DNA of 64,000 nucleotides. Source: Devosia sp. (lineage in GTDB: Bacteria > Pseudomonadota > Alphaproteobacteria > Rhizobiales > Devosiaceae). How positions within the stretch are numbered: the stretch's first letter is position 1; the number at the start of each line of letters is the position of its first letter. Made by a program: the position numbers and the translations under genes. Below, in pieces: positions 49,234-60,038 of this stretch. Under the pieces are notes generated by a model that did no database searches, was not told the origin of the DNA, and worked only from the letters and a program-made list of their open reading frames with translations. The stretch lies in contig NZ_JAGIAW010000001.1 of NCBI RefSeq assembly GCF_017744655.1, positions 992,001-1,056,000 on the forward strand, in the 5' to 3' direction.

Positions 49234-49482
49234 CTAGCGGGCGACCGTTTCTTTGACGGCGTGGGCACGGGCCTTGATGGTGACCGGCCCCTGCCCCGTC
49301 ATTTCCTGGGCGACGTCCTGCGCGGTCAACTGGCCGAGCACCTGGCTTATTCCCGGCGCGGAGGTCCCCACGGTCCAATAGTCTTCAAAGCTTGGATAGT
49401 TGCGCGATACTTCGATCGTCCTGGTGGCGACATTAACGAGGCCCGCGCCATTCCAGAGTTTTTCGAGCCTGACGGTAACAAA
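49234..49482 (-). pseudogene. C-terminal remnant of a SAM-dependent methyltransferase
   Basis: Reading the minus strand to the TAG at 49234-49236, an open frame of about 80 codons gives VTVRLEKLWNGAGLVNVATR then TIEVSRNYPSFEDYWTVGTS, which resembles the C-terminal end of class I methyltransferases (PSFDDYW signature, then helices). No start codon fits, and the frame begins at the glnA terminator. I read it as a truncated, non-expressed remnant. Confidence 0.55.
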
Positions 49483-49484
49483 AA

Positions 49485-49502
49485 AGGGCCCCGGAGGGCC
49501 CT
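49485..49502 (-). terminator. Terminator of glnA
   Basis: On the minus strand, AGGGCCC-TCCG-GGGCCCT followed by TTTTTG, 22 bases past the glnA stop. It sits at the edge of the methyltransferase remnant. Confidence 0.9.
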
Positions 49503-49523
49503 TTCTCTTTGCTACTGCAGCTC

Positions 49524-50933
49524 TTAGGCCGAGTAGTACATTTCGTATTCGACCGGGTGCGGGGTCATTTCGACGCGCAGGACTTCCTGCATCTTCAGTT
49601 CGATATAGGCATCGATGAAATCGTCGTCCATGACGCCGCCGACCTTGAGGAAGTCGCGGTTCTTGTCGAGGTTTTCCAGAGCTTCACGGAGCGAGCCGGA
49701 AACGGTCGGGATTTCCTTGAGTTCGTCCTTCGGCAGTTCGTAGAGATCCTTGTCCATCGGGTCGCCCGGGTGGATCTTGTTCTTGATGCCGTCGAGGCCG
49801 GCCATCAGCAGGGCGGTGTAGGCCAGGTACGGGTTTGCCAGCGGATCGGGGAAACGAACTTCGACGCGCTTTGCCTTCGGCGACTGGCCGAAGGGGATAC
49901 GGCAGGAAGCCGAACGGTTACGGGCCGAGTAGGCCAGCAGAACCGGAGCTTCGAAGCCGGGCACCAGACGCTTGTAGGAGTTGGTGGTCGGGTTGGTGAA
50001 GGCGTTGATGGCCTTGGCGTGCTTGATGACGCCGCCGATGTACCAGAGGCATTCCATCGAGAGACCAGCATACTGGTCGCCAGCGAAGAGCGGCTTGCCG
50101 TCCTTCCAGATCGACATGTGGCAGTGCATGCCCGAGCCGTTGTCGCCGTAGACCGGCTTGGGCAGGAAGGTTGCGGTCTTGCCATAGGCATTGGCAACCT
50201 GCTGCACGGCATACTTGTAGATGAGAACGTCGTCAGCCGACGCGATCATCTGCTTGTACTTGAGGCCGAGTTCGTGCTGGGCGGAAGCCACTTCGTGGTG
50301 GTGCTTCTCGATGATGATGCCCATCTGGCCCATGGCTTCGAGCATTTCACCGCGCATGTCCTGCGCGCTATCAAGTGGAGGAACCGGGAAGTAACCCTTC
50401 TTGAGGCCGATGTGGTGACCATTGTTGCCGGCTTCGTAGTCGGCGTCGTTGTTGGTCGGCAGTTCGGCAGCGTCGACCGAGAAACCAACCTTGTAGGTGG
50501 TGGTCGAGTACTTCACGTCGTCGAAGATGAAGAATTCGGGCTCGGGACCGAACACGACGGTGTCGCCGATACCGGACGACTTGACGAGGCCTTCAGCCTT
50601 CTTGGCGATCGAGCGGGGATCGCGGTTATAGGGCTGGTAGGTTGCCGGCTCGAGAATGTCGCAGTTTATCGCGAGGGTCGAGGCGGCGAAGAACGGGTCG
50701 ATATAGGCCGAGTTCGGATCGGGCATGAGCACCATGTCGGACTCGTTGATGGCCTTCCAGCCAGCAATCGAGGAACCGTCGAACATCACGCCATCTTCAA
50801 ACATGTCGGCGTCAACGACGGACGCATCCATGGTGACGTGCTGCAGCTTGCCGCGCAGGTCGGTGAAACGCACGTCGAGATACTTGATGTTCTCGTCCTT
50901 CATGCGCTGGATAATGTCTGCTCCGGTAGTCAT
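49524..50933 (-). CDS. glnA: Glutamine synthetase, type I
   Basis: Makes glutamine from glutamate and ammonia (469 residues, dodecameric GSI). Motifs: [20 protein letters not shown] near the N-terminus, the ATP site [16 protein letters not shown] and the catalytic stretch NRSASCRIP. The adenylylation Tyr is at about residue 398 in [12 protein letters not shown], so it should be switched by GlnE. It lies 54 bases downstream of glnB in the classical glnBA operon. Confidence 0.99.
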   Translation of the reverse strand: MTTGADIIQRMKDENIKYLDVRFTDLRGKLQHVTMDASVVDADMFEDGVMFDGSSIAGWKAINESDMVLMPDPNSAYIDPFFAASTLAINCDILEPATYQPYNRDPRSIAKKAEGLVKSSGIGDTVVFGPEPEFFIFDDVKYSTTTYKVGFSVDAAELPTNNDADYEAGNNGHHIGLKKGYFPVPPLDSAQDMRGEMLEAMGQMGIIIEKHHHEVASAQHELGLKYKQMIASADDVLIYKYAVQQVANAYGKTATFLPKPVYGDNGSGMHCHMSIWKDGKPLFAGDQYAGLSMECLWYIGGVIKHAKAINAFTNPTTNSYKRLVPGFEAPVLLAYSARNRSASCRIPFGQSPKAKRVEVRFPDPLANPYLAYTALLMAGLDGIKNKIHPGDPMDKDLYELPKDELKEIPTVSGSLREALENLDKNRDFLKVGGVMDDDFIDAYIELKMQEVLRVEMTPHPVEYEMYYSA

Positions 50934-50987
50934 CAGGTCTTCCCCTGTAAACGGACTGTTTGTTGCTGGATTTATGGGGCGCGACGC

Positions 50988-51557
<570 letters not shown>

Positions 51558-51574
51558 TCACCACATGCACGCGA

Positions 51575-52594
51575 TCAGGCGAGATCGGAGACGCAGAAGC
51601 GGCCGCGTTCGTCGTGCCAGATGGTTAGGCCGGCTTCCTTGAAGGCCAAGAGGACCATGCGGAGGCTATCGCCCTGGCCGGGGATTTCGGCGCTCTCGAT
51701 GCGACGCACCGTTGAGACCGAAATGCCGGCATTCTGCGCCAGGGTTTCAGCCGTCCAATCGAGCAGTGCGCGGCAGGCCCTGACCTGGGCCGGTGTCAGG
51801 GAGGCAATATCCTCCCTTGCTGCGCGCGGAGCGGTAATGCGCGGATTACGGCTCGAAATGCCACCATAGTGCAGGTTGGATGAAATTTCGGAGGAGAAGG
51901 GCAAGCCTACGATATGAAACTGCTGATATTCGCCATTGGCGAGGCGCAGGCGGGGCGAGAAACTGTAGGGCCTGCGATTTCCCACGGTTTCGCGCCAGAG
52001 ATCGGGCAGACGTTCGAGGTCGTCGGGATGCAGGCTCGTGCGCCAATTGGTGACGTCGTCGCCCGGCTGGGCATTGGCGTCGACGAGGTCGCTGCCGAAG
52101 TGATCGATCAGGCGCCCTTCCTCGTCGGCGATCCAGAACACGGCGCCAATGAGCCGGGAAATATTGTGCAGCAGCGCGCGGTTGTTGGCGACGCGTTCGC
52201 GGAGGTCCTGCCGTTCCGTTATGTCGGAAACCACGGCCACGACGCGGGTGGCATTGCCGTCGCGATCAAAGAGCCGGCGCGCCTCACTGCGCAGATACCG
52301 CAACTGGCCATCGGGGCGGATGATCCTGAACTGCCGGTCGGTCTGGCGGGCATCGGTGACGAAGCCGTGCGGATCGTCGACGGGGAGACGATCCTTTGGA
52401 TGGACGAGGGTTTCGAGAAAGGCGAGGTCGAGGTGAAGGCCGGCGGGGTTGATGCCAGCCAAGGCATACAGCCCAGCCGAGCAATGCAGCCGCGCGTTGG
52501 CGATATCCCAAGACCAGAAGCCCACACCAAGCCTGGCCTCGACGGCGCGCACCCACTCGTCGGACTGCCGGATACCCGGACTACGTTCTGCCAT
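51575..52594 (-). CDS. Two-PAS-domain protein with C-terminal XRE-type HTH
   Basis: A 339-residue soluble protein. PAS 1 (about residues 20-130: GFWSWDIANARLHCSAGLYA ... RRLFDRDGNATRVVAVVSDI) and PAS 2 (about 145-245: LIGAVFWIADEEGRLIDHFG) precede a Cro/CI helix-turn-helix (about 265-335: SLTPAQVRACRALLDWTAET then LAQNAGISVSTVRRIESAE). It is probably a one-component regulator sensing a small ligand, redox state or light. The target is unknown. It is divergent from the chemoreceptor gene. Confidence 0.85.
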   Translation of the reverse strand: MAERSPGIRQSDEWVRAVEARLGVGFWSWDIANARLHCSAGLYALAGINPAGLHLDLAFLETLVHPKDRLPVDDPHGFVTDARQTDRQFRIIRPDGQLRYLRSEARRLFDRDGNATRVVAVVSDITERQDLRERVANNRALLHNISRLIGAVFWIADEEGRLIDHFGSDLVDANAQPGDDVTNWRTSLHPDDLERLPDLWRETVGNRRPYSFSPRLRLANGEYQQFHIVGLPFSSEISSNLHYGGISSRNPRITAPRAAREDIASLTPAQVRACRALLDWTAETLAQNAGISVSTVRRIESAEIPGQGDSLRMVLLAFKEAGLTIWHDERGRFCVSDLA

Positions 52595-52949
52595 GTCCCT
52601 CTCTCCACCGGATGCTTTTGCATCCGCTAACCGCGCAACAGGAGCTGGCCAGACGAAGTCGGGGACTCTGCGGCATCATCAAGTGCCGCACGTTGTCTTT
52701 CTTCGAAAACCTGGGTCATGGCAAGAGCCCGTGGCGATCGTTTTTTCTTAAGATTAGCGACAAGATTCGGAGGGACGACTTGATCTGGATCAATGAAACT
52801 TTTCCGCTCAGCCCTTGAGCAGAAAAGTGGCGAAATCCCCGCATCAGGAGAAACGCGTACTCCGCAGGCGGCCAAAAGGGGCGATGGCCGAAAGATGGTG
52901 CTCATTAGAAGTTGCTAGCGTCGATCTACTTTAACCCTGGGGGATCACT
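52595..52949. other. Divergent intergenic region
   Basis: A 355-base gap between the PAS-HTH gene and the chemoreceptor. Small open frames exist on both strands (for example 52627-52905 minus) but have no ribosome-binding site or recognisable product, so I treat it as noncoding. It presumably holds both promoters. Confidence 0.5.
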
Positions 52950-54737
52950 GTGGACGTCCGCCTCTTCAGCAACAAACGCCGGGTTCTGGCGCAAGAGAAC
53001 CAAGCTACTCTCGACGCAATTTCGCGGGCGCTGGCTGTCATCGAATTCGAACTCGACGGCACGATCCGGACGGCCAACAAGAACTTCCTCGACGTGATGG
53101 GATACACGCTCGACGAAGTGCGCGGGAAGCATCACCGCATGTTTGTCACCCCCGCCGAAAGCGCCCTGCCCGACTACAAGCTGTTCTGGCAGCAATTGGC
53201 AAAGGGCGAATTCCAGGCAGCCGAGTATCGTCGCATTGGCAAGGACGGCAAGGAAGTCTGGATACAGGCGACCTATAATCCGGTTTTCGGGCGCGATGGG
53301 ACGCCCTCGAAGATCGTGAAGTTCGCCACCGATGTGACAGAGGCAAAGCTCCTCGCCGCCGACAGCGCCGGCCAGCTTGCCGCGATCTCGCGCTCGCAAG
53401 CCGTCATCGAATTCACGCCCAAGGGCGAAGTGATCACGGCGAATGACAATTTCTGCCGGGCTCTGGGCTATTCGCTCGAAGAAATCCGCGGGCGGCACCA
53501 CAAAATTTTCGTGCCGCCCAACGAGGCTGCCAGTGCGGCCTATCAGGAATTCTGGAGCCGGTTGGGACGCGGCGAGTTTCAGTCGGCCGAATATCTCCGC
53601 CTTGGCAAAGGTGGGCAGGAAGTCTGGATCCAGGCGACGTACAACCCAATCTTTGACCACCATGGGAAAGTGTTCAAGATCGTCAAATACGCTACCGACG
53701 TCACGGACAGGAAGCGCGCCGTGAACTTGCTCGGCGGCGAACTGGCAAAGCTCGCCAAGGGCGATCTGCGGGCGCGCATCCACACCCCGTTCAAGGGGGA
53801 ACTCGACGCCGTGCGGCTGGCCTACAACAATACGGTGGACCGCTTCGCCGAGATCGTAGCGCGGCTGCGGCGCTCGTCGGGCACGCTGCGTGCGGCAACG
53901 GCAGAAATCCTGACCGGCGCCAATGATCTTGCGGAACGCACCTCGCGCCAGGCATCGGCAATCCAGGAAACGAGTGCGGCGATGAAGAATCTTGCCGACA
54001 CGGTGGAAGAAAATGCCGCGCGAGCGGAGGCGGCCCGCGGCAAGGCGCGCGCCGTTTCGACCACTGCGGAGCAAAGCGGCGCAGTCATGAACCAGGCCCA
54101 GGACGCCATGGGGCGCATCCTGGCGTCGTCGTCGCAAATTTCCAATATTGTCGGGCTGATCGACGACATCGCCTTTCAGACTAACCTGCTTGCCCTCAAC
54201 GCCTCGGTGGAAGCGGCGCGGGCCGGCGATGCCGGCAAGGGCTTTGCCGTGGTAGCCGTGGAAGTGCGTCGGCTCGCGCAATCGGCGGCGCAGGCGTCCT
54301 CGGACGTCAAGGTGCTGATTGAGCGCTCGTCCTCAGAGATTTCGACGGGATCGAGGCTGCTCTCCGACGCGGCGGAGCGCATTGCCAGCATGCTGGGCGA
54401 TGTGCGGGACAATAGCGGGCTTATGGACAGCATTGCCAGCGGCAGCCGCGAGCAGTCGGGCGCGATCGCCGAAGTTGCGACCGCTGTCCGGCAGATGGAC
54501 GAGATGACGCAACACAATGCGGCGCTCGTTGAAGAGACCAATGCCGCCATCGAGCAGACCGAGGGGCAAGCGAGCGAACTCGACAGAATCGTCGAAGTCT
54601 TTGTCGTTGAAGATGCGCCCCTGGCGCGCGAACCGGCGCAGGAGAAGCCGCGGGCGATACCGCGAGCGGTCAGGCCGGCATGGGATTGGATGGGGCAAGG
54701 CAATGCCGCCCTCGATATCGGCTGGAGCGAGCGCTAG
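52950..54737 (+). CDS. Soluble PAS-PAS methyl-accepting chemotaxis protein
   Basis: A 595-residue chemoreceptor without membrane helices. Two PAS domains are nearly duplicated ([20 protein letters not shown] and [20 protein letters not shown]), each ending in [10 protein letters not shown], then K-F/Y-ATDVT. A HAMP-like stretch ([20 protein letters not shown]) leads into the signalling tip with the hairpin [20 protein letters not shown] and [20 protein letters not shown]. The second PAS may sense redox via haem or flavin. It probably sends an energy or oxygen signal to CheA, perhaps in a cytoplasmic cluster. It starts with GTG. Confidence 0.92.
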   Translation: MDVRLFSNKRRVLAQENQATLDAISRALAVIEFELDGTIRTANKNFLDVMGYTLDEVRGKHHRMFVTPAESALPDYKLFWQQLAKGEFQAAEYRRIGKDGKEVWIQATYNPVFGRDGTPSKIVKFATDVTEAKLLAADSAGQLAAISRSQAVIEFTPKGEVITANDNFCRALGYSLEEIRGRHHKIFVPPNEAASAAYQEFWSRLGRGEFQSAEYLRLGKGGQEVWIQATYNPIFDHHGKVFKIVKYATDVTDRKRAVNLLGGELAKLAKGDLRARIHTPFKGELDAVRLAYNNTVDRFAEIVARLRRSSGTLRAATAEILTGANDLAERTSRQASAIQETSAAMKNLADTVEENAARAEAARGKARAVSTTAEQSGAVMNQAQDAMGRILASSSQISNIVGLIDDIAFQTNLLALNASVEAARAGDAGKGFAVVAVEVRRLAQSAAQASSDVKVLIERSSSEISTGSRLLSDAAERIASMLGDVRDNSGLMDSIASGSREQSGAIAEVATAVRQMDEMTQHNAALVEETNAAIEQTEGQASELDRIVEVFVVEDAPLAREPAQEKPRAIPRAVRPAWDWMGQGNAALDIGWSER

Positions 54738-54830
54738 GCGAATGCAGGCAGGACGTCCGCCAGCGCCCTGCCTGTCATTTCCGTTCCGGACTTGCTATCG
54801 ACCTTCCGGCGTAGGAGCGACTGACCAAAA

Positions 54831-55178
54831 ATGACACCACTTGAATGCGTCGAACTGCAGCTTGCAGCCTATAACGAGAGAAATCTCGAGCGTTTTCTGA
54901 CGGCCTTTTCCGAGACCGTCCGCTGCTATCGCCTGCCTGACATGGCCCTGACTATCGATGGAAGGGCGGCCATGGGCGAGTTCTATGCCGCGAACCGCTT
55001 CGTGCATGAAGGTCTGCACGCCAAGCTGCTGAATCGCATGGTGGTCGGCAACAAGGTCATCGACCACGAGCTGATCGATGGCCTCGGACCGGAGCCTATG
55101 GAGACATCGGTGATTTTCGTTATCGAAGACGGCCTTATCGTCCAAGTGTTCTTCATGCCGGCAAAAACGGCCAGTTGA
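54831..55178 (+). CDS. Small NTF2/SnoaL-like protein
   Basis: A 115-residue protein with the NTF2-like fold: the opening LECVELQLAAYNERNLERFL, then TVRCYRLPDMALTIDGRAAM and the hydrophobic C-terminal strand SVIFVIEDGLIVQVFFMPAK. Typical of SnoaL-like polyketide cyclase/steroid isomerase relatives; the substrate is unknown. The ribosome-binding site (AGGAG, about 13 bases before the ATG) is far. Likely independent of the chemoreceptor. Confidence 0.8.
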   Translation: MTPLECVELQLAAYNERNLERFLTAFSETVRCYRLPDMALTIDGRAAMGEFYAANRFVHEGLHAKLLNRMVVGNKVIDHELIDGLGPEPMETSVIFVIEDGLIVQVFFMPAKTAS

Positions 55179-55317
55179 CGCGGGCGCGGTTCGGCCGCTG
55201 CTGATTTGAAGGGTCTTTCGTCGAAGCCGGGCGCACCCTGGGGAGACATGCGTTAGGCTTTGACTGACTTCAACACTTCATATAGATGCAACGCCAACCC
55301 GGCCGACGGGGACCCTT

Positions 55318-55402
55318 GCGGGTGTGGCGGAATTGGTAGACGCACTGGATTTAGGTTCCAGCGCCGCAAGGCGTGGAGGTTCGAGTCCTCTCACCCGCAC
55401 CA
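55318..55402 (+). tRNA. tRNA-Leu (TAG)
   Basis: An 85-base class II tRNA with a long variable arm: acceptor GCGGGTG / CACCCGC with A73, anticodon loop TTTAGGT with anticodon TAG, a long variable arm (CGCCGCAAGGCG), T-arm GGTTCGAGTCC and an encoded CCA. Immediately upstream of tig, a common rhizobial order. Confidence 0.97.
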
Positions 55403-55448
55403 TAGCGGCCTCGGCCGAACGAGATGAACCAATACGGGATAAACCCCA

Positions 55449-56828
55449 ATGCAGGTAACTGAGACCCTTAACGAAGGCCTGAAGCGCAAGCTCAGCGTCA
55501 CCATTCCGGCAGCGGACCTCAATACGCGCCTTGACGCCAAGCTTGAAGAACTCAAGGGTCAGGCCAGTATCAAGGGCTTCCGTCCGGGCAAGGTTCCGAC
55601 CGCTCACCTCAAGAAGGTCTATGGCCGCTCGGCCATGTCCGAAGTGATGACCGACGCGATCAACTCGACCGTGTCCGATACGCTGGATGGCCGCAAGGAA
55701 CGCGCCGCCGCCCAGCCCAAGGTCGATCTGCCGCAGGACCAGGCCATCATCAACGACGTGCTCGACGGCAAGGCCGACCTCGCATTCGAAGTCGAATACG
55801 AAGTTCTGCCGCCGGTCTCGCTGATGGACCTCAAGGGCCTGAAGCTGAACAAGCCGGTCGTGGCAATCACCGAAGAAGAAATCGACGCTGAAGTGAATCG
55901 CGTGTTCGCCCAGAACCGTGGCTTCACCGACAAGGGCGATGGCGCCGTTGTCGAGCAGGGCGACCGTCTGGGTCTCTCGTTCGTCGGCAAGATCGATGGC
56001 GTTGCCTTTCCGGGTGGCACTTCCGATCACGCTCACCTGACCGTTGGTTCCGGCGAATTCATCCCTGGCTTCGAAGAACAGCTCGTCGGCCAGAAGAAGG
56101 ACGAGACCCGCACGATCAAGGTCACCTTCCCCGCCGACTACGGCAATGCCGAACTCGCCGGCAAGGAAGCCACCTTCGACGTCACCATCCTGCATGTCGA
56201 CGGCCCGAATGCCGGCGAACTCGATGACGATTTCGCCAAGCGCCTCGGCCTCGAAGACGTCGCCGCCCTGCGCAAGACCGTCAGCGAGCAGATGGAAGCT
56301 GCGCTCGAATCCATGAGCAAGCAGCACGTCAAGCGCCAGATCCTCGACGCGCTCGACGAAGGCCACAAGTTCGACGTTCCGGCCCAGTTGGTCGAAGCCG
56401 AATTCGCCACCATCTGGCAGCGCGTCCAGCATGAAGTTGAAGGCCATGGCCGTTCCTTCGAAGACGAAGGTACGACCGAAGCCGAGGCCAAGGAACAGTA
56501 TCAGCGGATCGCCGAGCGCCGCGTGCGCCTGGGTCTCGTCGTTGCCGAAATCGGCAATCAGAACGAAGTCCAGGTGACCGACGACGAGCACCAGCAGGCC
56601 CTGCTTGCTGAAATCCGCCGCTTCCCGGGCCAGGAACAGCAGGTTTACGACTACTATCGCAAGAACGCCCAGGCTCTCGCCAGCCTCCGCGCTCCGGTGT
56701 TCGAGAACAAGGTCGTCGACTACGTCGCCAGCCTTGCCGAACAGACCGAAAAGAAGATGTCGCGCGACGAGCTGGCCAAGCTCATCCAGGCCGACGAAAA
56801 CGAAGTGCCGGAAGAGCACCACCACTAA
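55449..56828 (+). CDS. tig: Trigger factor
   Basis: A ribosome-bound chaperone with peptidyl-prolyl isomerase activity. The N-terminal ribosome-binding motif GFRPGKVPTAHLKKVYG (about residues 40-56), the FKBP domain (around GDRLGLSFVGKIDGVAFPGG then GSGEFIPGFEEQLVG) and the alpha-helical C-terminal substrate arms are all present. 459 residues, ending EEHHH. A strong terminator follows. Confidence 0.98.
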   Translation: MQVTETLNEGLKRKLSVTIPAADLNTRLDAKLEELKGQASIKGFRPGKVPTAHLKKVYGRSAMSEVMTDAINSTVSDTLDGRKERAAAQPKVDLPQDQAIINDVLDGKADLAFEVEYEVLPPVSLMDLKGLKLNKPVVAITEEEIDAEVNRVFAQNRGFTDKGDGAVVEQGDRLGLSFVGKIDGVAFPGGTSDHAHLTVGSGEFIPGFEEQLVGQKKDETRTIKVTFPADYGNAELAGKEATFDVTILHVDGPNAGELDDDFAKRLGLEDVAALRKTVSEQMEAALESMSKQHVKRQILDALDEGHKFDVPAQLVEAEFATIWQRVQHEVEGHGRSFEDEGTTEAEAKEQYQRIAERRVRLGLVVAEIGNQNEVQVTDDEHQQALLAEIRRFPGQEQQVYDYYRKNAQALASLRAPVFENKVVDYVASLAEQTEKKMSRDELAKLIQADENEVPEEHHH

Positions 56829-56856
56829 GTGGTGTGACCCGACTCATGGTTTAGTG

Positions 56857-56885
56857 GGGCCGCCTTCGGGCGGCCCTTTCTTTTT
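56857..56885 (+). terminator. Terminator of tig
   Basis: GGGCCGCC-TTCG-GGCGGCCC followed by TTTCTTTTT: an 8-bp GC stem with a stable UUCG tetraloop and U-tract, 29 bases past the tig stop. Confidence 0.95.
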
Positions 56886-56950
56886 GGCCAGTTCGAAGGT
56901 GCCGGACGGTTAACCTGTTATTGCATCACGACGAATAGACTCTCCACGGG

Positions 56951-58180
56951 ATGCAGGACATATTTGGAACCTCGACGATGGTGCATGGCCAGCTTTTCTT
57001 TGCACTCATCAATCCGATCATCGCATTGCTGTTCTCGCTCGGTTTTGGCCTGATCTGGCTGCGCTGGCGTTCTTACAAGCACCTGGTGGTGCTTTCCCTG
57101 GCATTCCTCTGTCTCGGCCTTGGTTTCATCTTCTATGATTTCAAGATTCTGGTCTGGCCCGCCGAGATCAATGTCGGCGCAAACATTCTCTATGTCGCAA
57201 CGATAACACTGGCCTGTGCCAGCACCTTTTTGCGCAAGAACCTGCCGCCGCCTGTCCTGATCTATCTCGCCATCACAGCTTCAGGTGCCCTGCCCTTCAT
57301 ATGGTACCTGCTCGTCGAGCCCTCGACGCTGGCGCGCATTCTCATCACATCGGCCATTTTTGCTGGCGTGACCATCGTCACTTTCGTCGGCCTTGTTCGA
57401 CAGCCCGAGAGGACGCTCGCCGACAACCTTTTTGCTGCGGCGGTCGGCCTGGCGTTTTTCGTCGCCGTCTTCAGGCCAGCCCTCGTCCTGACAGGCGTCC
57501 TCCACATTGAAAGCTCGGAGGGCTTCACGGCGTCGGATTATTGGACGTCCATCAGGGCTTTCACGCCGCTGATGTCTTTCATCGTCGCGGCATTGTACTC
57601 CGTAGCGATCGGCCTCGATGTCGTCAGCCACCTCAAGGGCCAGGCAGACCGGGACTATCTGACAGGCCTCCTCAACCGGCGCGGTTTCGAGACGGCCGGA
57701 GACGAGGCCGTGGCTCGCGATTTCGCCAATTCACGCCAGCCCGCCATGTTGGTGGCCGATATCGACGACTTCAAGAAGGTCAACGACACGTTTGGGCACA
57801 AGGTTGGTGACGCGGTTATCGTGGCCGTGGCGCGCACATTGGCACGGCATGGCGACGCCGTTCTCGCCGCACGCACCGGCGGCGAGGAATTCGCCCTTTA
57901 CTACAATGACATCGATCGGGCGGAGCTGCAGGGCATTGCCCGCAAGATCCGGTCAGCGCTGGCTCAGATGACCATTGCTGGCCTGCCCAACAATTATCCG
58001 GTTACCCTCAGCGTCGGGCTGCACCTCAGCTATAGCCAGGAGAGCCTGGCCGACATGATGACACTGGCCGACCAGGCGCTTTACCGAGCCAAGAGCGGGG
58101 GCAAGGACCAGGCGGTGATGACGCCCGTTCGCCTGCACCTCGCATCCGGCAGCCGATTGCAGAGCGGGGATCGGCCCTAG
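56951..58180 (+). CDS. Membrane-anchored diguanylate cyclase
   Basis: A 409-residue protein. The first 220 residues hold about six hydrophobic helices (LFFALINPIIALLFSLGFGL; ILITSAIFAGVTIVTFVGLV, etc.), then a GGDEF domain (TGLLNRRGFETAGDEA; ARTGGEEFALYYND). The catalytic GGEEF is intact. At the expected I-site position the RxxD pattern is missing (an RHGD is two residues too far), so product inhibition is unlikely. The sensed signal is unknown. It follows the tig terminator and is probably transcribed alone. Confidence 0.9.
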   Translation: MQDIFGTSTMVHGQLFFALINPIIALLFSLGFGLIWLRWRSYKHLVVLSLAFLCLGLGFIFYDFKILVWPAEINVGANILYVATITLACASTFLRKNLPPPVLIYLAITASGALPFIWYLLVEPSTLARILITSAIFAGVTIVTFVGLVRQPERTLADNLFAAAVGLAFFVAVFRPALVLTGVLHIESSEGFTASDYWTSIRAFTPLMSFIVAALYSVAIGLDVVSHLKGQADRDYLTGLLNRRGFETAGDEAVARDFANSRQPAMLVADIDDFKKVNDTFGHKVGDAVIVAVARTLARHGDAVLAARTGGEEFALYYNDIDRAELQGIARKIRSALAQMTIAGLPNNYPVTLSVGLHLSYSQESLADMMTLADQALYRAKSGGKDQAVMTPVRLHLASGSRLQSGDRP

Positions 58181-59694
58181 GGCGCTTCGGCCATCTCTGC
58201 GAAGAAAGCTTCCGGCCCTTCGACCTCGCGCAGGCGCTTACCGATGATCTGCAGGAAACGCGTACCGACGCCCCGCAGGAAGGCACGGTCGTGGGAGACG
58301 AGAAGACAGGTCGCGCCATGCTCGGCGATATCGAGTTCGAGCTGCTCCTGGCCCGGAATGTCGAGATGGTTGGTCGGCTCGTCGAGAAGGTAGAAATTCG
58401 GCCGCTGCAGGCGCAGCGCCAGGAGGGCGAGCCGTGCCCGCTGGCCAAGAGACAGCGTGCGGATGGGCCTGTCCTGCCGGTCGGGATCAAAGCCGGCACC
58501 AGCAAGCAAGGCGATGCTGCGACGGTCCCCCTCATCATAGGATGAAACGATGAAATCGAGCGGCGTCTTGTTGAGCGGTAGCCAATCGAGGGCCTGATCC
58601 AGATAGCCGGGGACGATCTGTGGGCTGAGACGCAATCCGTCGATAGCCTCGCCATTCAGTGCCGCAGCAACCTTGCGCATGAGCTGGGATTTGCCGGTGC
58701 CATTGCGACCGAGCAGGACAACCCGGTCACCTTGAAAGACATGCAGCTTGTCGATGGAAAAAAGCGGGCGTCCGTCGGGCGTCGCGACGGCCATGTTCTC
58801 GAATGCGAGCATGACGCGAGCCTCGGCGCCCGAATTGCCGAGCATGACCTTACCGGTCTTTTCGCGATGCACGGCGACGACCTGATTTTCGATCTTTTCG
58901 GCGCGCTCGCGAAGCTGCTTGGACTTTACCGTGAGCAGGTCGCTGCCGGAATTGATGCCGATATTGGTGAGTTTCGCCGCCTGTTTTCGTAATTGCGCGA
59001 CTTCCTTCAAATCGCGCTGGCGCTGCTGTTCGGCGGCCTGGTCCGCTTCTTCGAGGGCAGCGCGCGCGGCGCCGTATGCGAGCGGGAAGAAATGCGAGGT
59101 TTCGGGTCGCAGGAAGAGCGTACGATTGGTGGCGCTGTTCAGAAACTGCCGGTCGTGGCTGGCCATGACGACGATGGTCTGGCGGGGGAGCGCGGCCATC
59201 CAGTTTTCGAGCGCCAGGATGCGGCCGAGGTCGAGATGGTTGGTGGGTTCGTCAAGGAGCAGAAGATCGGGCTGCGTGACCCAGCCGCGAGCAATCAGTG
59301 CTAGACGTTGCCAGCCGCCGCTGAGTTGGCCAATGGGCTTCTGGACGAGATCGAGCGGGAAGCCGAGTTCGTCGAGCGCCACGTCGGCACGCCAGCCTTC
59401 GCTCTCGCGGTCGGAAGGCGAGAGAGCCTGTTCAACGAAATCGCGGAGCGGAATGGCCAGAGCACCCGCCGGTACATCCTGTGGGACATAACCGATAGTG
59501 AGGCCGCGTGAGCGGGAGATTTCGCCCTCGCTGAGTTCGGCTTCACCGATGAAAGCACGTAGGAGCGTAGATTTGCCGCGGCCATTGGCGGCGACGAGGC
59601 CGACGCGGTCGCCATCGGACAAAGACAGGGAAAGGTTGGAGAAGAGCACATGGCCCGAACGGAGGCCGGCATTGCGGAGGCTGAGATTTGCCAT
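58177..59694 (-). CDS. ABC-F family ATPase
   Basis: A 505-residue cytosolic protein with two ATP-binding cassettes and no membrane part. ABC1: Walker A AANGRGKSTLLRAF, signature QLSGGWQRLALIARG, Walker B DLLLLDEPTNHLDL. ABC2: Walker A GRNGTGKSQLMRKV, signature TLSLGQRARLALLAL, Walker B NFYLLDEPTNHLDI. A basic coiled linker (about residues 210-270) lies between them. ABC-F proteins act on stalled ribosomes or give antibiotic protection; the subfamily is not certain. The start at 59694 is chosen over 59799 as it opens the family N-terminus. Its end overlaps the neighbour's end by 4 bases. Confidence 0.93.
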   Translation of the reverse strand: MANLSLRNAGLRSGHVLFSNLSLSLSDGDRVGLVAANGRGKSTLLRAFIGEAELSEGEISRSRGLTIGYVPQDVPAGALAIPLRDFVEQALSPSDRESEGWRADVALDELGFPLDLVQKPIGQLSGGWQRLALIARGWVTQPDLLLLDEPTNHLDLGRILALENWMAALPRQTIVVMASHDRQFLNSATNRTLFLRPETSHFFPLAYGAARAALEEADQAAEQQRQRDLKEVAQLRKQAAKLTNIGINSGSDLLTVKSKQLRERAEKIENQVVAVHREKTGKVMLGNSGAEARVMLAFENMAVATPDGRPLFSIDKLHVFQGDRVVLLGRNGTGKSQLMRKVAAALNGEAIDGLRLSPQIVPGYLDQALDWLPLNKTPLDFIVSSYDEGDRRSIALLAGAGFDPDRQDRPIRTLSLGQRARLALLALRLQRPNFYLLDEPTNHLDIPGQEQLELDIAEHGATCLLVSHDRAFLRGVGTRFLQIIGKRLREVEGPEAFFAEMAEAP

Positions 59695-60038
59695 CGTATG
59701 GTCTTTCTGGGATGGCGCTGCGTTGTGGGGCGCGCCTAGTCCATCAATGTGCACTCTGACAGGAGTCAGAGTGCCGTGACGGGCAAACCAGTGGATCAAA
59801 GACCGAAAGTGTCGTCCGAACCGTTCTGGTCAGCCCTGCAGCTTGAGCCACAGGGCATGAACGGGGCCATGCTGGCGATGATGAGTGAAATATACCATGC
59901 ATCCCTCCCCGCTTCGTGTTGGATGACGAAACAGACCTAATTCAGCGGGCGCATGAAATCAAGCGTCAGGCGAGATAGAAAACAAGGCTCGCAAGCAGGG
60001 TCGCCCCAAAACGCGGGACGTGGAGCTGGGCCAGCCGG

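Noticed and set aside
49169-49378. A 69-codon frame downstream of glnA
   Set aside because: It is out of frame with the methyltransferase-like reading of the same strand and low in complexity.
52627-52905. A 92-codon minus-strand frame between the PAS-HTH and chemoreceptor genes
   Set aside because: No ribosome-binding site, no known domain and mixed composition. Conservation in relatives would revive it.
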